In this document: positions 1 through 10,468 of the stretch, one piece after another
How the letters are laid out: the number at the start of each line of letters is the position of its first letter
How positions within the stretch are numbered: position 1 is the first letter of the stretch
Source of the DNA: Sphaerosporella brunnea
Taxonomy: Eukaryota; Ascomycota; Pezizomycetes; Pezizales; Pyronemataceae
Reading direction: 5' to 3'
Assembly (NCBI GenBank): GCA_008704415.1
Contig: VXIS01000415.1
Span: 1 to 35,624 of the forward strand
Length of the DNA: 35,624 nucleotides
Notes under the pieces: generated by a model
What the model was told of the DNA's origin: nothing
Databases searched by the model: none
Seen by the model: only the letters and a program-made list of their open reading frames with translations
Program-made: the position numbers and the translations under genes

Positions 1-462
1 TCGAGAAGGCTGTAAGGCGGCAGCAGCTCCCGGAGGCAGTTAATGGCCAAGCGGCTATGGGATAAGTAGAGCAGGAGGGAAAAGATCGAGGGCGTTTTCC
101 AGTGGCACTGCAGCAGCGAGTGAGAGACCGTGAATTGCGTCCGTTCCCGCGATTGCTGGTTTTTTGGGTGGGGGGTCATACTCTCGTCGTAAGTGGGTTC
201 CTAAAGCTCACTCGTAGTTCTCTTTCGAGAGACGCGGGGCAAACTCGCCATTTAGTCTGAATCGCATCCAGCACTCGCTGGAGGCGAAGACGAGTCTGAG
301 CTCGACTCTGACCAGTTCGGTTGGAGGGGGTTTCGTTTTCTTTATTAAGGCGGTGGGTGGTTTGGTCCTGTGATCTTAACCCCTTTGGTCAGATATAACT
401 ACTAAATGGAAGAAAAAGCCGGCGAGATTAATATTACCGTACTGACTAGGTGCTCTTCTTAA

Positions 463-530
463 GGTTGTATAGTGGTTAGGCATTTCTAAGCATCACACGC
501 TAGATTATTACGGTATGAGCCCCTACAATG
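463..530 (+). pseudogene. degenerate tRNA-like sequence (possible tRNA relic)
   Basis: A 68-nt stretch reads like a decayed tRNA. Bases 463-469 can pair with 524-530 at five Watson-Crick positions plus one wobble, as an acceptor stem would. The TATAGTGGTTAGG at 468-480 resembles a D-arm and A box. ATCACAC at about 490 sits where an anticodon loop belongs, between partly complementary flanks. GGTATGAGCC at 512-521 resembles a B box with changes from GGTTCGANCC. The D stem is too short and the T stem does not pair, so it is unlikely to be functional. It could also be the head of a tRNA-derived SINE, or chance. Confidence 0.25.
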
Positions 531-1641
531 ATACGGTATCAATTTCACCGGGTTTTTTCTAATCTAGTATTTACTGTCTCCCTCCGTATAATAGGCAGTA
601 TTCTCAACAGCCAGCCCGCAGTGACCTCTGAGGCTGTTTATTCCAGCCAGCAGGGCCGGCTTAATCAATAGTACTCCCATTGAAATAACCACCAGTGGGC
701 GGTAATTGAAATATCAATGAGCACAGTTCTCGCCGGACAGCGGGCACCGGGCTTTCCTGCATCACTTTGATCCAAGGAGGGCTGTAGGACATGCCATATC
801 CGCTGAAATTGGCACAAAGGTACTGGCGGCTCGCAAATACTAGCGAGAGAATGCCAGCCCAGCCGGACCGAAGGCTTTGCAGCCAAAAATTCCACGACCG
901 GGCCGGCGATTGGGACTACTAGGCGACTAAGCCTTTGGAACGCTCAACGCTTCCAACTACGCCGACGTCTGGGATGATCTTTGATACTTGAACATTCATC
1001 TCGCCGTCGAAACCATGTTGCACATGTATAACAAATAATGGCTTGTTGATGATCGTATTTTACCAGCCAGCGCGCGCCCCCATAGTCAATGCATTTCTCC
1101 CATTCCTTGGCCGCTTAGCCTGTCCGGTCCCAGTTCGACGCTTCGATATCAAGCCCCACCCTCATCTCGTCCGGATCCTTGGGATGTCCCTGGCCGCAAT
1201 GTCGTCATGCATGGCGCTCTCTCATCTTGATATCTTTTCCCGCTTATACCTCTAAACGAATCCCAGATCTTGAACTCTTCATGGCCAAATACCTGCCCAT
1301 GGCGGCGGCGGTACGTGTGTGTGTCGACCTTGGTCCGTCACCTGTAATTACCGACGCCGTGGACCAAAGCCGATCATGGAATGCCCGCACGTCCGCTGCC
1401 GTAACCACAAGTCCATGCCCGCCACGCCCGCTCCAAGTTCCAAGGGCCCCCCCCACAAGCCGAACCTCCCTCCCCAACTTGATCCCCTCAATCTCTCCTA
1501 CAAACCTTCACTGCCATCCCTCCCACCTCCCGCCTTCCCGCCTCCCCCTCCCCGCTCTCATCACATCACATCACGACAAAAAAAAAAGACCATAAACAGC
1601 CGACGGGAAACGAAAAAAAAAAAACGAAAAAAACGACAAAA

Positions 1642-1680
1642 CATCACCATCACCATCACCATCACCATCACCATCACCAC
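1642..1680 (+). repeat. (CATCAC)6 microsatellite in the leader of the small gene
   Basis: Six perfect copies of CATCAC run from 1642 to 1677, followed by CAC, ending four bases before the ATG at 1685. There is no ATG in the repeat on the plus strand. The repeat is in frame with an open reading frame that starts further upstream, but isoleucine-threonine dipeptides are unlikely to be real protein, so I treat it as 5' leader. Confidence 0.85.
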
Positions 1681-1684
1681 CATC

Positions 1685-2140
1685 ATGTCGACGACGCCGA
1701 AAACAACAACCCTCCAGATGAAGCGCAACCAATGGAAGAAGATCGTGCGCGAGCGGCAGCAGATGCGGAACTTCGGCCTCTCCCTCTCCCCCGCCGAAGT
1801 CATCGAGCGCGCCTTCACGCTCGAGCAGCAGCGCGTCATCTTCCCGCTCCGCTCCGACACTCCGCCTCCGCCTCCTGCGTCCCCGACCGCCACCCCCGGA
1901 GACGGCCCCGTCACCCCTCGCCGCCACCGCCCCAAGCTGTGCACCTGCCCCGAGGGCCCGCGCAGCAACTCCGACGGCCTCGTCCAGACTGTCCTCTGGG
2001 AGACCGAGGCCGGGGTTTTCGTCGAGGTCGAGGGCCGGCTCGTTCCCATGTCTATCCACGGAGCTGCTGCGGCCAAGAACAACACGGCGGCTGTCCGTGG
2101 AGGATCCAAGCCGTGGATCAAGGCCGGGCGTGGATATTAA
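1685..2140 (+). CDS. small hypothetical protein, 151 aa
   Basis: I do not recognise this protein. It starts at the first ATG after a CATCAC repeat and ends with TAA at 2140; a second ATG at residue 12 (MKRNQWKK) is an equally possible start. Residues 12-50 are basic and probably helical (RERQQMRNFGLSLSPAEVIERA), residues 59-80 are proline-rich, and residues 81-125 carry a CxC (LCTCPEG) followed by a short beta-like segment (LVQTVLWETEAGVFVEVEGRLV). No signal peptide or membrane segment is visible. The codons are strongly GC-biased at third positions (many CTC, GCC, CGC), unlike the surrounding flank, which supports coding. An A18 run lies 20 bp after the stop. Function unknown; probably a fungus-specific protein. 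Confidence 0.6.
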   Translation: MSTTPKTTTLQMKRNQWKKIVRERQQMRNFGLSLSPAEVIERAFTLEQQRVIFPLRSDTPPPPPASPTATPGDGPVTPRRHRPKLCTCPEGPRSNSDGLVQTVLWETEAGVFVEVEGRLVPMSIHGAAAAKNNTAAVRGGSKPWIKAGRGY

Positions 2141-3368
2141 GCCCAACAAGGAGGAACAAGAAAAAAAAAAAAAAAAACGCCTCCTCACATTCAGGTAAGT
2201 GGCATGTTTTTTTTTCTCTATCGGGTTGGAGGAGCTTTGCTGAGGGTGGGTTTCACCTTGTGTGTGGCCTGCCATGTTGAGGAGAGAGGTCTAACTTGCT
2301 GCAGATTTTAAAACGGTACCGAAAGTTTGGTTGCTTAAACAACTGAGACATATTGGGTAATTGGGGGGAGGGGGAGGGGGGGGGGTACCATGCATGATCA
2401 ATTAATGGAAGGAAAGGGTTACGCTCGACTTCTAGCTACCTAATGTACTTACTATATACATCAATACACAACTCTACTTATACTTTCTTGTACTTTGGCC
2501 TTGTCCGGTGGGATCCTAGTCTTGTGGTTGCACGTTGTTCTATTCTGTTAGGAGGGGGTGGTGATATAAATATCGATGCTCATAGCGGTACTGATCCGCA
2601 ATCCCGCAGTGTGCCCGAGATCGTCAACACATCCTTCGGCCAAAGCCGTTACGAGTGAGCGCCCCATGATGCACGCATTTAGGCGTCCCCTCCTGCGAGA
2701 ACGGACAACAACCCCAGAAAGATACCCCCCCCCCCCCCTCGCGGAAGATACTTGGATATGTATGTCCGAGTCTTTTTTTTTTTTTTTTTTATTTTCAGGC
2801 CCGCCTTGGCCGGCCTTCACCGGAACTCTCACGGATTGGCTTGTACCGTCAACGTGGAAGTTGCTGAGATGGGTATGTTGGGAAAGTGGTAAGTAACACG
2901 ATATCCGCTCCTCGGAGGAGGAGGAGGAGCGCCCACACAGGTTCGCCCGTCGTAAATTCGGACCTAGAAGGCACTGACCCTCCAACTAGCCCGCCCGCAC
3001 GCGTGGCCCTTCGCCAACATAGAAAAGTACTGGCCCGGTGGCCACAGCTTCGAAACAAAAGTACATGTAGCACGAGTTGCTTGTAACTGCCAGTCCGAGT
3101 CTTATTTCTATCGCGCACATGCAATTCGGTATCCCATGCAAAAAAAAAAAAAAACATCACAAACCCCAAAATAAAAAATAGATAAAAAAGAATTTCCCAT
3201 AAAAAACATCATAATAACACCCCAGCCCATAATTACATGCAACGAAAAAAAAAAAAAAAAAAAAAAGGAAAGGAAAGGAAAGATATTTCGGCACAAACCA
3301 TCGACCCGTGAAAATGCATAGATAGATTTGGGGGGGGGGGGGGGGAGAGACACGACGAAAAATTGTGA
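2141..3368. other. intergenic region with homopolymer tracts
   Basis: About 1.2 kb between the small plus-strand gene and the 3' end of the minus-strand transporter gene. It holds an A-run near 2160-2177, C14 at 2725-2738, T18 at 2773-2790, an A-run near 3140, A22 at 3245-3266 and G16 at 3330-3345. No coding region is supported. Confidence 0.6.
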
Positions 3369-5071
3369 TCAATCTTTCAGTGCGTCGAATTTAGACATCC
3401 GTCGGATTTGTGGACCCCATTTGTTGAAGATCCACGGAATGGGCATCAATCCGATCGCGATGAAGCCGAACACACTGGTTGCCCACGCGATGCCGAGGTT
3501 TTCGAACACTGTTTTCGTATTTAGCTGCGAGCTCAGACAAGGGAGCAGGCGGAAAGGAAACGCTTACTCTTGACTGTAAAAAGCGGGGATGCCATGGCGA
3601 AAATGTATCTCAGCAATCCAAGACCGGCGATGGCGGAGGCCGCAACGAGAGGGGTGTAGACTTCGAGGATGTACATAATCGCCGAAAGGAACACGAGGAC
3701 CAAGCCGGCACCGAACGGAATACCAGCAAGGCAAGGCACGATCCAAGGGATCTCCTTCTTCGCCGTCCATGCAAACCAGAATAGTCCAACCGGCATCAAC
3801 CCCGATCCGATCATAGCGGGGATCAAACGAATCTCGGCCGGCGGAGACCCATTGTGTTTTTTATGCGCTGGCACGTAGAAAATTCTGTCCTGGACCAGAT
3901 AGAGGAGACATCCGAGGCACAGTCCCAGCGCAATACCCAGGAAGCAAAGTCCCGTCTCGCCGAGTGACATCTGGTATTCGCGCTGGAAAACGAAGGGGTA
4001 GGCCTCGAAGAAACCGAAAAGCACGGCGAAGGCAAAGCTGGAGTAGAGAGCGACGGCCTGCACGATCGGCTCCTTGACGAGCATGACGGTCGGACGAGCA
4101 AGAGTGATGGTGAAGATCATCTTGAGGGCGGTTTTGGGGTCGGGCTTGGGGGGGAGCTCTTGGCCGCGGGCGAGAGCACGACGCTTGAGAATCACCGGCT
4201 TGTAGGATTCTTCGAGAATGTAGAGCGGAACCAAAAGCGCACCGGCCATCATGAGCACAATCCACATCGTCCATCTCCAACCCTTGGCGTCGACGAGGTA
4301 GCCTCCCACGACGGGACCTGAAAACGATTAGTTTGCCCACCTCCATTAGGCGCGGGAGAAAGTACCAACAGAAGGACCCATGAACGTCGCAAAAGCCTGA
4401 ACCGTGACAGCAGAGCCGGAAGTCTTCAAATCCCACACATCCACAAACGATCCCGCCGAAACCGCCAAAGCTGGTCCTCCAAAAATACCCGCGAAAGCTC
4501 GGCACAAGCAGAGCGTCTCGATGTTATGTGCGAGCCCGGCGCCCATCGTGAAAAGCATGAAAATGGGCAGGTTGACGAAGTACACCATTTTGCGACCAAA
4601 AACCTCGGAAAGGGGAGCGCTGAACATCGGCCCCAAACCGAGACCGATGACATACATCGAGACTCCAAGAAGCGCGGTGGTGATGGAAACATCAAACTCG
4701 GCAGAGACCTCGTAAACACCAGCAGCATAAACCGATGAGGTGAACGTTCTAAAGCCTCGTCAGCTTGTATTCCAGGGGGCGACGATAATAATGCACACTC
4801 ACACGAGCAAACACAAACATCCAGGAACAACAGTTCCATACCACCGTTTCGACATAGGCCAGTTCCATGGGTTATCTGGGTCATTGGGGCCGTCCCAGTC
4901 CAGAGGCGCTGCCACCGGTGCCGGTGTTGCAGCCACATCAACGTTCTCCTCCTTTCCAACCGTTGTCGACGAAGCTGAGCTGTGGGTGGTTGACTGCTGA
5001 GCGTTCTTCTCGACATCAACTGGCTGGGTGTGCTCCTCAAGGTCTGCCGCCGTCGAAGCCATTGAGCTCAT
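3369..5071 (-). CDS. MFS transporter, DHA1 family (polyamine/drug type)
   Basis: A 12-helix major facilitator predicted at 513 aa, four exons: 5071-4803, 4748-4366, 4317-3568 and 3508-3369. The introns are 54, 48 and 59 nt with GTGAGT, GTACTT and GTAAGC donors, and phases match throughout. The start is the ATG at 5071; an in-frame ATG follows three codons later. An acidic, Ser/Thr-rich cytosolic N-terminus of about 60 residues leads into NPWNWPMSKRW just before helix 1. Family signatures are the loop PLSEVFGRKMVY after helix 2, the helix-5 motif GPVVGGYL (split by intron 2), the central loop with ESYKPVILKRRA, and PFVFQREYQMSLGETGLCFL after helix 7. The final exon begins MFENLGIAWATS, matching the usual last helix of the family. 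Such pumps sit in the plasma membrane and exchange protons for polyamines or drugs; the substrate cannot be read from sequence. The upstream 4.4 kb contain no other gene. Confidence 0.92.
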
Positions 5072-7531
5072 CGCGTTTGGCACTTTTCACCGTCGTGGTG
5101 GGTAACGGTTATTTTTTTTATTTTTTTCTCTCCGTTGTCGACTATCTGTTCGAAGGTTCGAAAGAATCCTTAAAGAACGGCTGAAAGGTGCGGCGAGCCA
5201 AGCTGCGGGCCAGGTTTCTTTTGAACGACGGGTCGAAGCAACGGGAGCAACCTGCCAAAAAAAGTTGGTACCAACTAGTACATCATATGTTTTTTTTTCT
5301 TTGCGTTGCTTTTTGGGGAGGGTGTGTGTGGCCGCGGCGGAGTGTTCAGATCTGGGGAAGATCCCGAGCAGTAGCGTGCCGAATCCGGGAGTTTGCGCCG
5401 GTTGGGTCGAGTGCGACGCGGTTCGGTAAAAAGGCCACCACACGAGCGAGATTGCTGCTCATGCCGAATGTGGGTCCAAGGCCGCAGCTGGCCAGGCGGT
5501 TGACTTGGACGCGAGAGATTTGATCTCTGCTGCGGGTAGATAGTTTCATGCCAAGGCTCGGCGGCTCCCAGAGTGCCAGTTGGTGGTTACAAACGATTAC
5601 CCAGTGGAAGGACCTCAACGCTGCTCAAGCGCTTACCGACGGGGGGTAAACAAGGTCCGGTGGGAACGGCCAAAGGCGAAATCATGCGATGTGCACGGAT
5701 CAATTTAGAGCAGCGCAGCTATCGAGATGGATGTGCAGTCGTCCAGGGGTGAAGGAAACGACAGGTACGTGGGCCATGTGCCGGCAAGTACTTGGGGCAA
5801 AGCCCGTCCCACGATCGGCCGGATATGCTTCTGTTTCTCCGTCCCACCCATATGCTTTTTTCCCCACGGCCGCGGCGAGTACATACGCTATGAATGTAAC
5901 ACACATTTCTCGCCTAACAGCGCATCCGATTCGCAGCGATGAAACGTCATGTCTTGCGTCGTTGCTGTCTTATCCGGGGGGACGGAGCTTGCCATCGCCT
6001 TGAAACGAAACCTGCGTCTAAGACAAGATGGGACAGATCGGCCTGCACGTGTGTCAACGGACAGTCAGCCTTCTAACAGACCAGACCTGCAGGGGTCAAC
6101 ACAACTCGGCTACGCGACACTCAACGGAAAATCAAAAATACGGGCTTGGCGAGTTAGGTAGGATTAAGGTTCGGGTGAGGACGCATTCGGGGGTTAGGGC
6201 TAGCGGAGGGCAGTCTGGCAAACAGTTCTCCCCAATCGGCAGTGCCTCTAACTAGATGCGGAAGGTTTATGTAAGTCAACGGAAGTCCGTGCACCTTTTT
6301 GGGGTCAAGCTTTCTCGCTTTCGCTCTTGGGTGTGAACAAACAGAAAGAAAAAGGAAGCACACCGGCAACGTGTAAATGCGACGGCGGCATTAACCGTAG
6401 CTGAAAACTGACGACGCCTGCTGACATGTCATGCTGCTGACATGAACGCCGACAGCCTGAGCTGACCTGGGGGGCCAGTTTGCGATCAACGGTTGGTCGA
6501 ATCGCTGCCTTCAGTGACGCCAACTGCCTCTCTACGTAGCCAAGTCGGCAGTGACTACCCGCCTCTGGTATTTTTTTTGTTTTAATCATATTCGACCGCA
6601 TGCGATCATGGCAGAGAAGAGAGACTGTGCTACCCCTTAGGAACAAGCCCCGTGGGAACAAGCCTACTGCTGGGGGCTCTGTTAAGGAAAGAAAACAAGG
6701 GAATCGCGATACGGAGAAGACCGTAGCCAACTCCTGCTGCTCCTACTCCTACTCCTTCTCCCTCCTCCTCCTCCTATGTAGAAGTTGAAGCACACGGCTC
6801 CGTCACCGGCCAGGCCAGGACGGGGCGCTCTTCCTGGCTGCCTGTGCGCGCTTCTCTCTCTCCCACCCCTTTGTCCTTAGCCTCACTGTGGGGGGGGGGG
6901 GTGGTTCGAGGCTGCAGCGGCTTGCGTGCTAGGCGTCGGTCGCACCGGAACTAGTGCGTTGCTCGGCCCAGCATGCTCTGAATGCATTAGGGAGATTTCC
7001 CGTCGGCTTTTCCGCCGGAGCTGCCGGCGTTTGCGTTTGCGTCGCTTGCCGTCGCGGGGCAGGCGGCGGGGTGGCATTTGGGTGGCCGCATCCGTGGCGT
7101 AGGCGGCGCTGTGGCTTTTGCCTCGATCCTCATGAGCCCTCCCCCTCCGTTCTGCTTATCGACCCGTTCCTTTCAGCCCAGGTTACGATCGTGAACCAAG
7201 CCGGCCATGCTTGCTGGCATCCCGTCCCAGCGCTTCTGCGCTCGGGCACCAGTGCTCACTCGGAGGGCGGCGGGTACTGATCGTCACAACAAAAAGGAAG
7301 ATCCTCTGTAACCCGCCGCGCATTTTTATTATTATTAATATTATTATTGATCGGTTGTGCACGTTTAACCGGCTTTGTTGGCAGCCAACAAACAAACATT
7401 TGCGGAAACCTCGAATTCCCAAGCCCGATTAATTCTCCGCCGAAGTTTCAGGCACCAACCACCACCACCACTACTTGGTTCTAAACAAATGCCGGCCGGC
7501 TGGCGGCCACGAGTACGATACGTACGCCCTG

Positions 7532-7554
7532 TCTCTCTCTCTCTCTCTCTCTCT
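7532..7554 (+). repeat. (CT)n microsatellite
   Basis: About eleven uninterrupted CT units between an open GC-rich stretch and a CGCGCG motif. No neighbouring gene is close enough to assign it to a promoter. Confidence 0.85.
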
Positions 7555-9230
7555 AGCCGCGCGCGTGGTGTGCGTGTACTCTACTCTGCATACGCACGGC
7601 CCTATGTCAAACCAAGCCCACCCCCGTGTGCAGTGATCCTCCTGGACAGACTACTCCCCCGTTTGTTGCTGCCACGCTCACAGCCTGACACCCGCCGCTT
7701 TTTTTGGTTTCGGTTTTTGTTTGTTTCTGTCGAGTTCGCAGCCATGGCGCAAACCAGCCAGCCAGCCATACGTCCCGCCGCAGCCTAGCCTATCAGCGAG
7801 CGAGCGAGCGAGTGACATTTAATGCCCGGCTCCCACCTCCCACCTCGCGCACTATCTATCCACAACCCAACCCTCAAGCCGAACCGCCGCCGCCGCCGCC
7901 TCTGAACATGAATCAGTGCGTCTCTAAAAAAAAAAAAAAACCCAGAACACGCCTCGCCTCGCCTCGACGAGTGATTCTCCATGACGGCCAAGTTTTCCAT
8001 TTTCCCGCCGTCACACACCGTCACGACAAAGCTGACATCTACAACTACGGTGCAGGCAGATATAGACCTAGTTTTTTTTCGCACGGATGTTTTCGTCGGA
8101 GAGTAAGCAGCGGAAAACACGGTATAGATGGTGGTCAAAGTGGTGGGGGACCAAAGTTCAGACCCCAATAATCAATTTATTGCCCTGCCAATCCGCGCCT
8201 GGCTCTCGCTGCGAGACTGGTATAGACCCGCCTTGTCTCCAGAGGCGGCGCCTTCCCTATATGCCTGGAGTACTTGAAAACGAGCGATGGCTTCACAGAC
8301 TCCAACGCTTCAGGGACCGCCTGTCAGCTAGGAAGGGCTAAACACCGGGCAGAGTGTAGTCGCAGTGCTTCCGGCCCCAGTAATCTTCGATCCAGTTAAG
8401 TCCGCAGCGGGAACTTGGGATGGAACATCACCGCGGTGTGTTGTGTCCCGCATCTGCGCTGGCCTTTAAAAGTCAGGCTGCGCCGAGAGACAACTGCGTT
8501 TGCGCGCTCCGCTTGTCGTGATTGTGCCTTTCTGTTGTTCGGCCTGCCCGTTGTGTTCATGCTGCTGCTGCTGGGTCGTTGTATCAGTGGCTGGGAGCAG
8601 CTGGCATCGTCGTGACGAAAGAACCTCAGTGCTCGGACCGAGTTCGCCCTCAAGATATTGGCAGCTGGCCATGGCTACGGGGGCGTGCCATTCAGCTGGT
8701 CCAAGCTTTTCACGATCCGTACTTGCGACCCGTACCGTTCAGCGGGCAATGAAGCCGGACAGGAAGAGTGTTTTGACGCGAGCCGGAGAGTGGGGAAGCC
8801 GTGACGTGTGAAAAAAAGTCAAAAAGACGACGAAGACGCTGGAGACAAGGTGGAGACGGTACGTGTCAGTACAGTTACTTCGGCGCCGGGATAATACGGT
8901 AACCAGAGTACACCGCTGTGGGGGGCTGCACCACGTAGAATTATATATCCAGCGCATCTTATTTGGTCGAGAAAGGTGGTTTCGCACGCGGGGGATAACT
9001 GCCTTCATTATGGTCGTCCGTCCATCTCCACCCAGGTGAATAAGTGCCTGCACTATCCATCTACAACCCTCCGCCGCCCGCGCCCGCCCGCGCCTAATAA
9101 ACAAAAGCCGAGTTTAGTTAGTAGTCGACCGCCCCGTCCCCCCAACCCAGCAAGACAAGTCATAAACGTAGACGTATCATGAGGTAGTTAGTTAGATAAA
9201 AAAAAAAAAAATACACAAAATACACACACA

Positions 9231-9233
<3 letters not shown>

Positions 9234-9273
<40 letters not shown>
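9234..9273 (+). repeat. A40 homopolymer tract
   Basis: Forty consecutive A bases, preceded by a second A-run near 9198-9211 and AC-rich DNA. It lies about 230 bp beyond the stop of the minus-strand CDK gene, so the transcript-sense strand would read poly-T. Possible roles are nucleosome exclusion or transcription end. Copy number may vary or be mis-sequenced. Confidence 0.9.
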
Positions 9274-9275
<2 letters not shown>

Positions 9276-9505
9276 TACAACGGATGCAGGTAAAGGTAGC
9301 AAAGGTAAGAAAACACCACTGCGCATGCATCAAAAACTACAAAGTAACCCCCCAAGCACAAAAAGAAAAAAAAAAAAAAGGTGGTAAACAACAAGCCCTC
9401 CCCCTTTGCACAAAAGAAAGCGAGACTTCTTCACTTCTTAAAGCAAAAAGCCCACCCCTAATACCCATAATCCCACCAACCAACCGCATCAGGTCCCGGC
9501 CACAC

Positions 9506-10468
9506 CTAATAAACCGGGCCCTGCACCGGCACAGGCCGTCTTCCGCCCTCTGCCAAAATATGGCCACCAGCTCTCAACTTGGGGAGATCCGCAAACCACG
9601 GGTGGCGCAGGCCGTCCTTGGCCGAGATCCTCATCTCGGGTCTCAACTGCAGCATTCGACCGAGGAGATCGAGGCCGAGCAGGTCCACCTGCGGCAGTAT
9701 CATGCGCAGCTCCTGGGTGGCGTACACATGGAACGTGTTGCGGTACTCCGAGTACTGCGAGATGCCGGGCCAGGTGCGTTCCGAGGGCGTTCCCATCAGT
9801 CGGAAGATCTTCTGGAGCTGGTCCTCGTTTGTGGTGCCAGGGAACAGCGGGCGGCCCGTGTACATTTCCGCCATGATGCAGCCGGCGGACCAGATGTCGA
9901 TGCTGGTGTTGTAGGTTCTGCTGCCGAGGAGGACATCCGGCGCGCGGTACCACAACGTCACAACTTCGTTAGAGAACGTATTAACCGGGATGCCGAACGC
10001 TCTCGCGAGGCCAAAGTCGGCCAGCTTCAAATGGCCCTTGCTGTTGATGAGGAGGTTCTGCGGCTTGAGGTCTCGGTGGAGCACGCGGTTGTCGTGGCAA
10101 AACGCAATGCCTTGCAGCAGCTGGTAGGTAAACGACTTGATAGTCGGATAATCCAGGGCGCCGTGGTCGCCGCGCTGGTCCATGTACTTCTTGAGATCGC
10201 GATCCATGTATTCGAACACGAGCATGAGCTTGGATTCGGTGTGGATCACGTCATGCAGCGAAACGATGTTCTCGTGCTTGAGCTCCTTCATCAACGAGAT
10301 CTCGCGGATCGCAGTGGACGGCGTGCCCTCCTCGCTGTCGAGGTGGATCTCTTTCAGCGCCACCAGCTCGCCCGTTTGTCGGTTGCGCCCTTTGAACACG
10401 GTGGCATACGTCCCCTCGCCTAGCTTCTCCAGCTGCTGGAAGCTACTCGGGTATCGCTTGCTCTCCAT
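9506..10468 (-). CDS. Pho85/PhoA-type cyclin-dependent kinase
   Basis: Single-exon PSTAIRE kinase of 320 aa from the first ATG at 10468. Numbered from that ATG, the glycine loop GEGTYATV is at 17-24, the catalytic Lys in VALKEIH at 39, PSTAIRE at 50-56, HRDLKPQN at 131-138, DFG at 151-153 and the activation segment [20 protein letters not shown] just after. The body is nearly identical to what I know of fungal Pho85/PhoA. In fungi this kinase pairs with PCL-type cyclins in phosphate sensing, morphogenesis and glycogen control. The C-terminus ends in a short basic, proline-containing tail. The same frame stays open for about 143 codons upstream of the ATG (stop at about 10900) with no in-frame ATG. 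It may include coding sequence reached by splicing from an upstream exon, as in Aspergillus PhoA, which is known to use two in-frame starts. The stop is certain; the start is not. Confidence 0.93.
   Translation of the reverse strand: MESKRYPSSFQQLEKLGEGTYATVFKGRNRQTGELVALKEIHLDSEEGTPSTAIREISLMKELKHENIVSLHDVIHTESKLMLVFEYMDRDLKKYMDQRGDHGALDYPTIKSFTYQLLQGIAFCHDNRVLHRDLKPQNLLINSKGHLKLADFGLARAFGIPVNTFSNEVVTLWYRAPDVLLGSRTYNTSIDIWSAGCIMAEMYTGRPLFPGTTNEDQLQKIFRLMGTPSERTWPGISQYSEYRNTFHVYATQELRMILPQVDLLGLDLLGRMLQLRPEMRISAKDGLRHPWFADLPKLRAGGHILAEGGRRPVPVQGPVY

Larger units (their letters stand above)
1..1684. other. gene-free left flank
   Basis: I find no convincing coding region here; the open frames are short, overlap on opposite strands and match no family I know. 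Positions 361-600 are visibly more AT-rich than the rest of the window and include the tRNA-like stretch listed separately. Pyrimidine-rich DNA from about 1420 to 1560 and an A-rich stretch from 1577 to 1640 lead into the start of the small gene at 1685 and are probably its promoter and leader. Confidence 0.6.
5072..9505. other. 4.4-kb gene-free region between MFS and CDK genes
   Basis: No open frame in this stretch matches a family I know, and the open frames overlap on several frames and strands without consistent codon bias. It holds simple repeats: G12 at 6890-6901, TTA-rich DNA near 7325-7350, a CT repeat at 7532-7554, an A-run near 7927 and A40 at 9234-9273. It also has one GGGTTAGGG at 6191-6199. 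The MFS promoter must lie at the left end and the CDK 3' UTR at the right end. A non-coding RNA or a poorly conserved, intron-rich gene cannot be excluded. Confidence 0.5.

Noticed and set aside
576..600. CTCCCTCCGTATAATAGG, resembling a mariner-type terminal repeat
   Set aside because: No matching inverted copy or transposase remnant was found within about 1 kb.
1319..1684. Upstream extension of the small gene through a poly Ile-Thr stretch
   Set aside because: It consists of proline-rich and repeat-encoded low complexity with no family support; the ATG at 1685 is more likely.
1571..2275. Long minus-strand frames opposite the small gene
   Set aside because: They are antisense shadows of GC-biased codons, made of Gly/Arg/Asp repeats.
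6185..6205. CCCTAACCC on the minus strand as a possible telomerase RNA template
   Set aside because: The template-length match is too short and similar motifs occur at two other places; no conserved structure seen.
9284..10423. A 379-aa plus-strand frame opposite the CDK gene
   Set aside because: It is the antisense of a highly conserved kinase and matches nothing itself.
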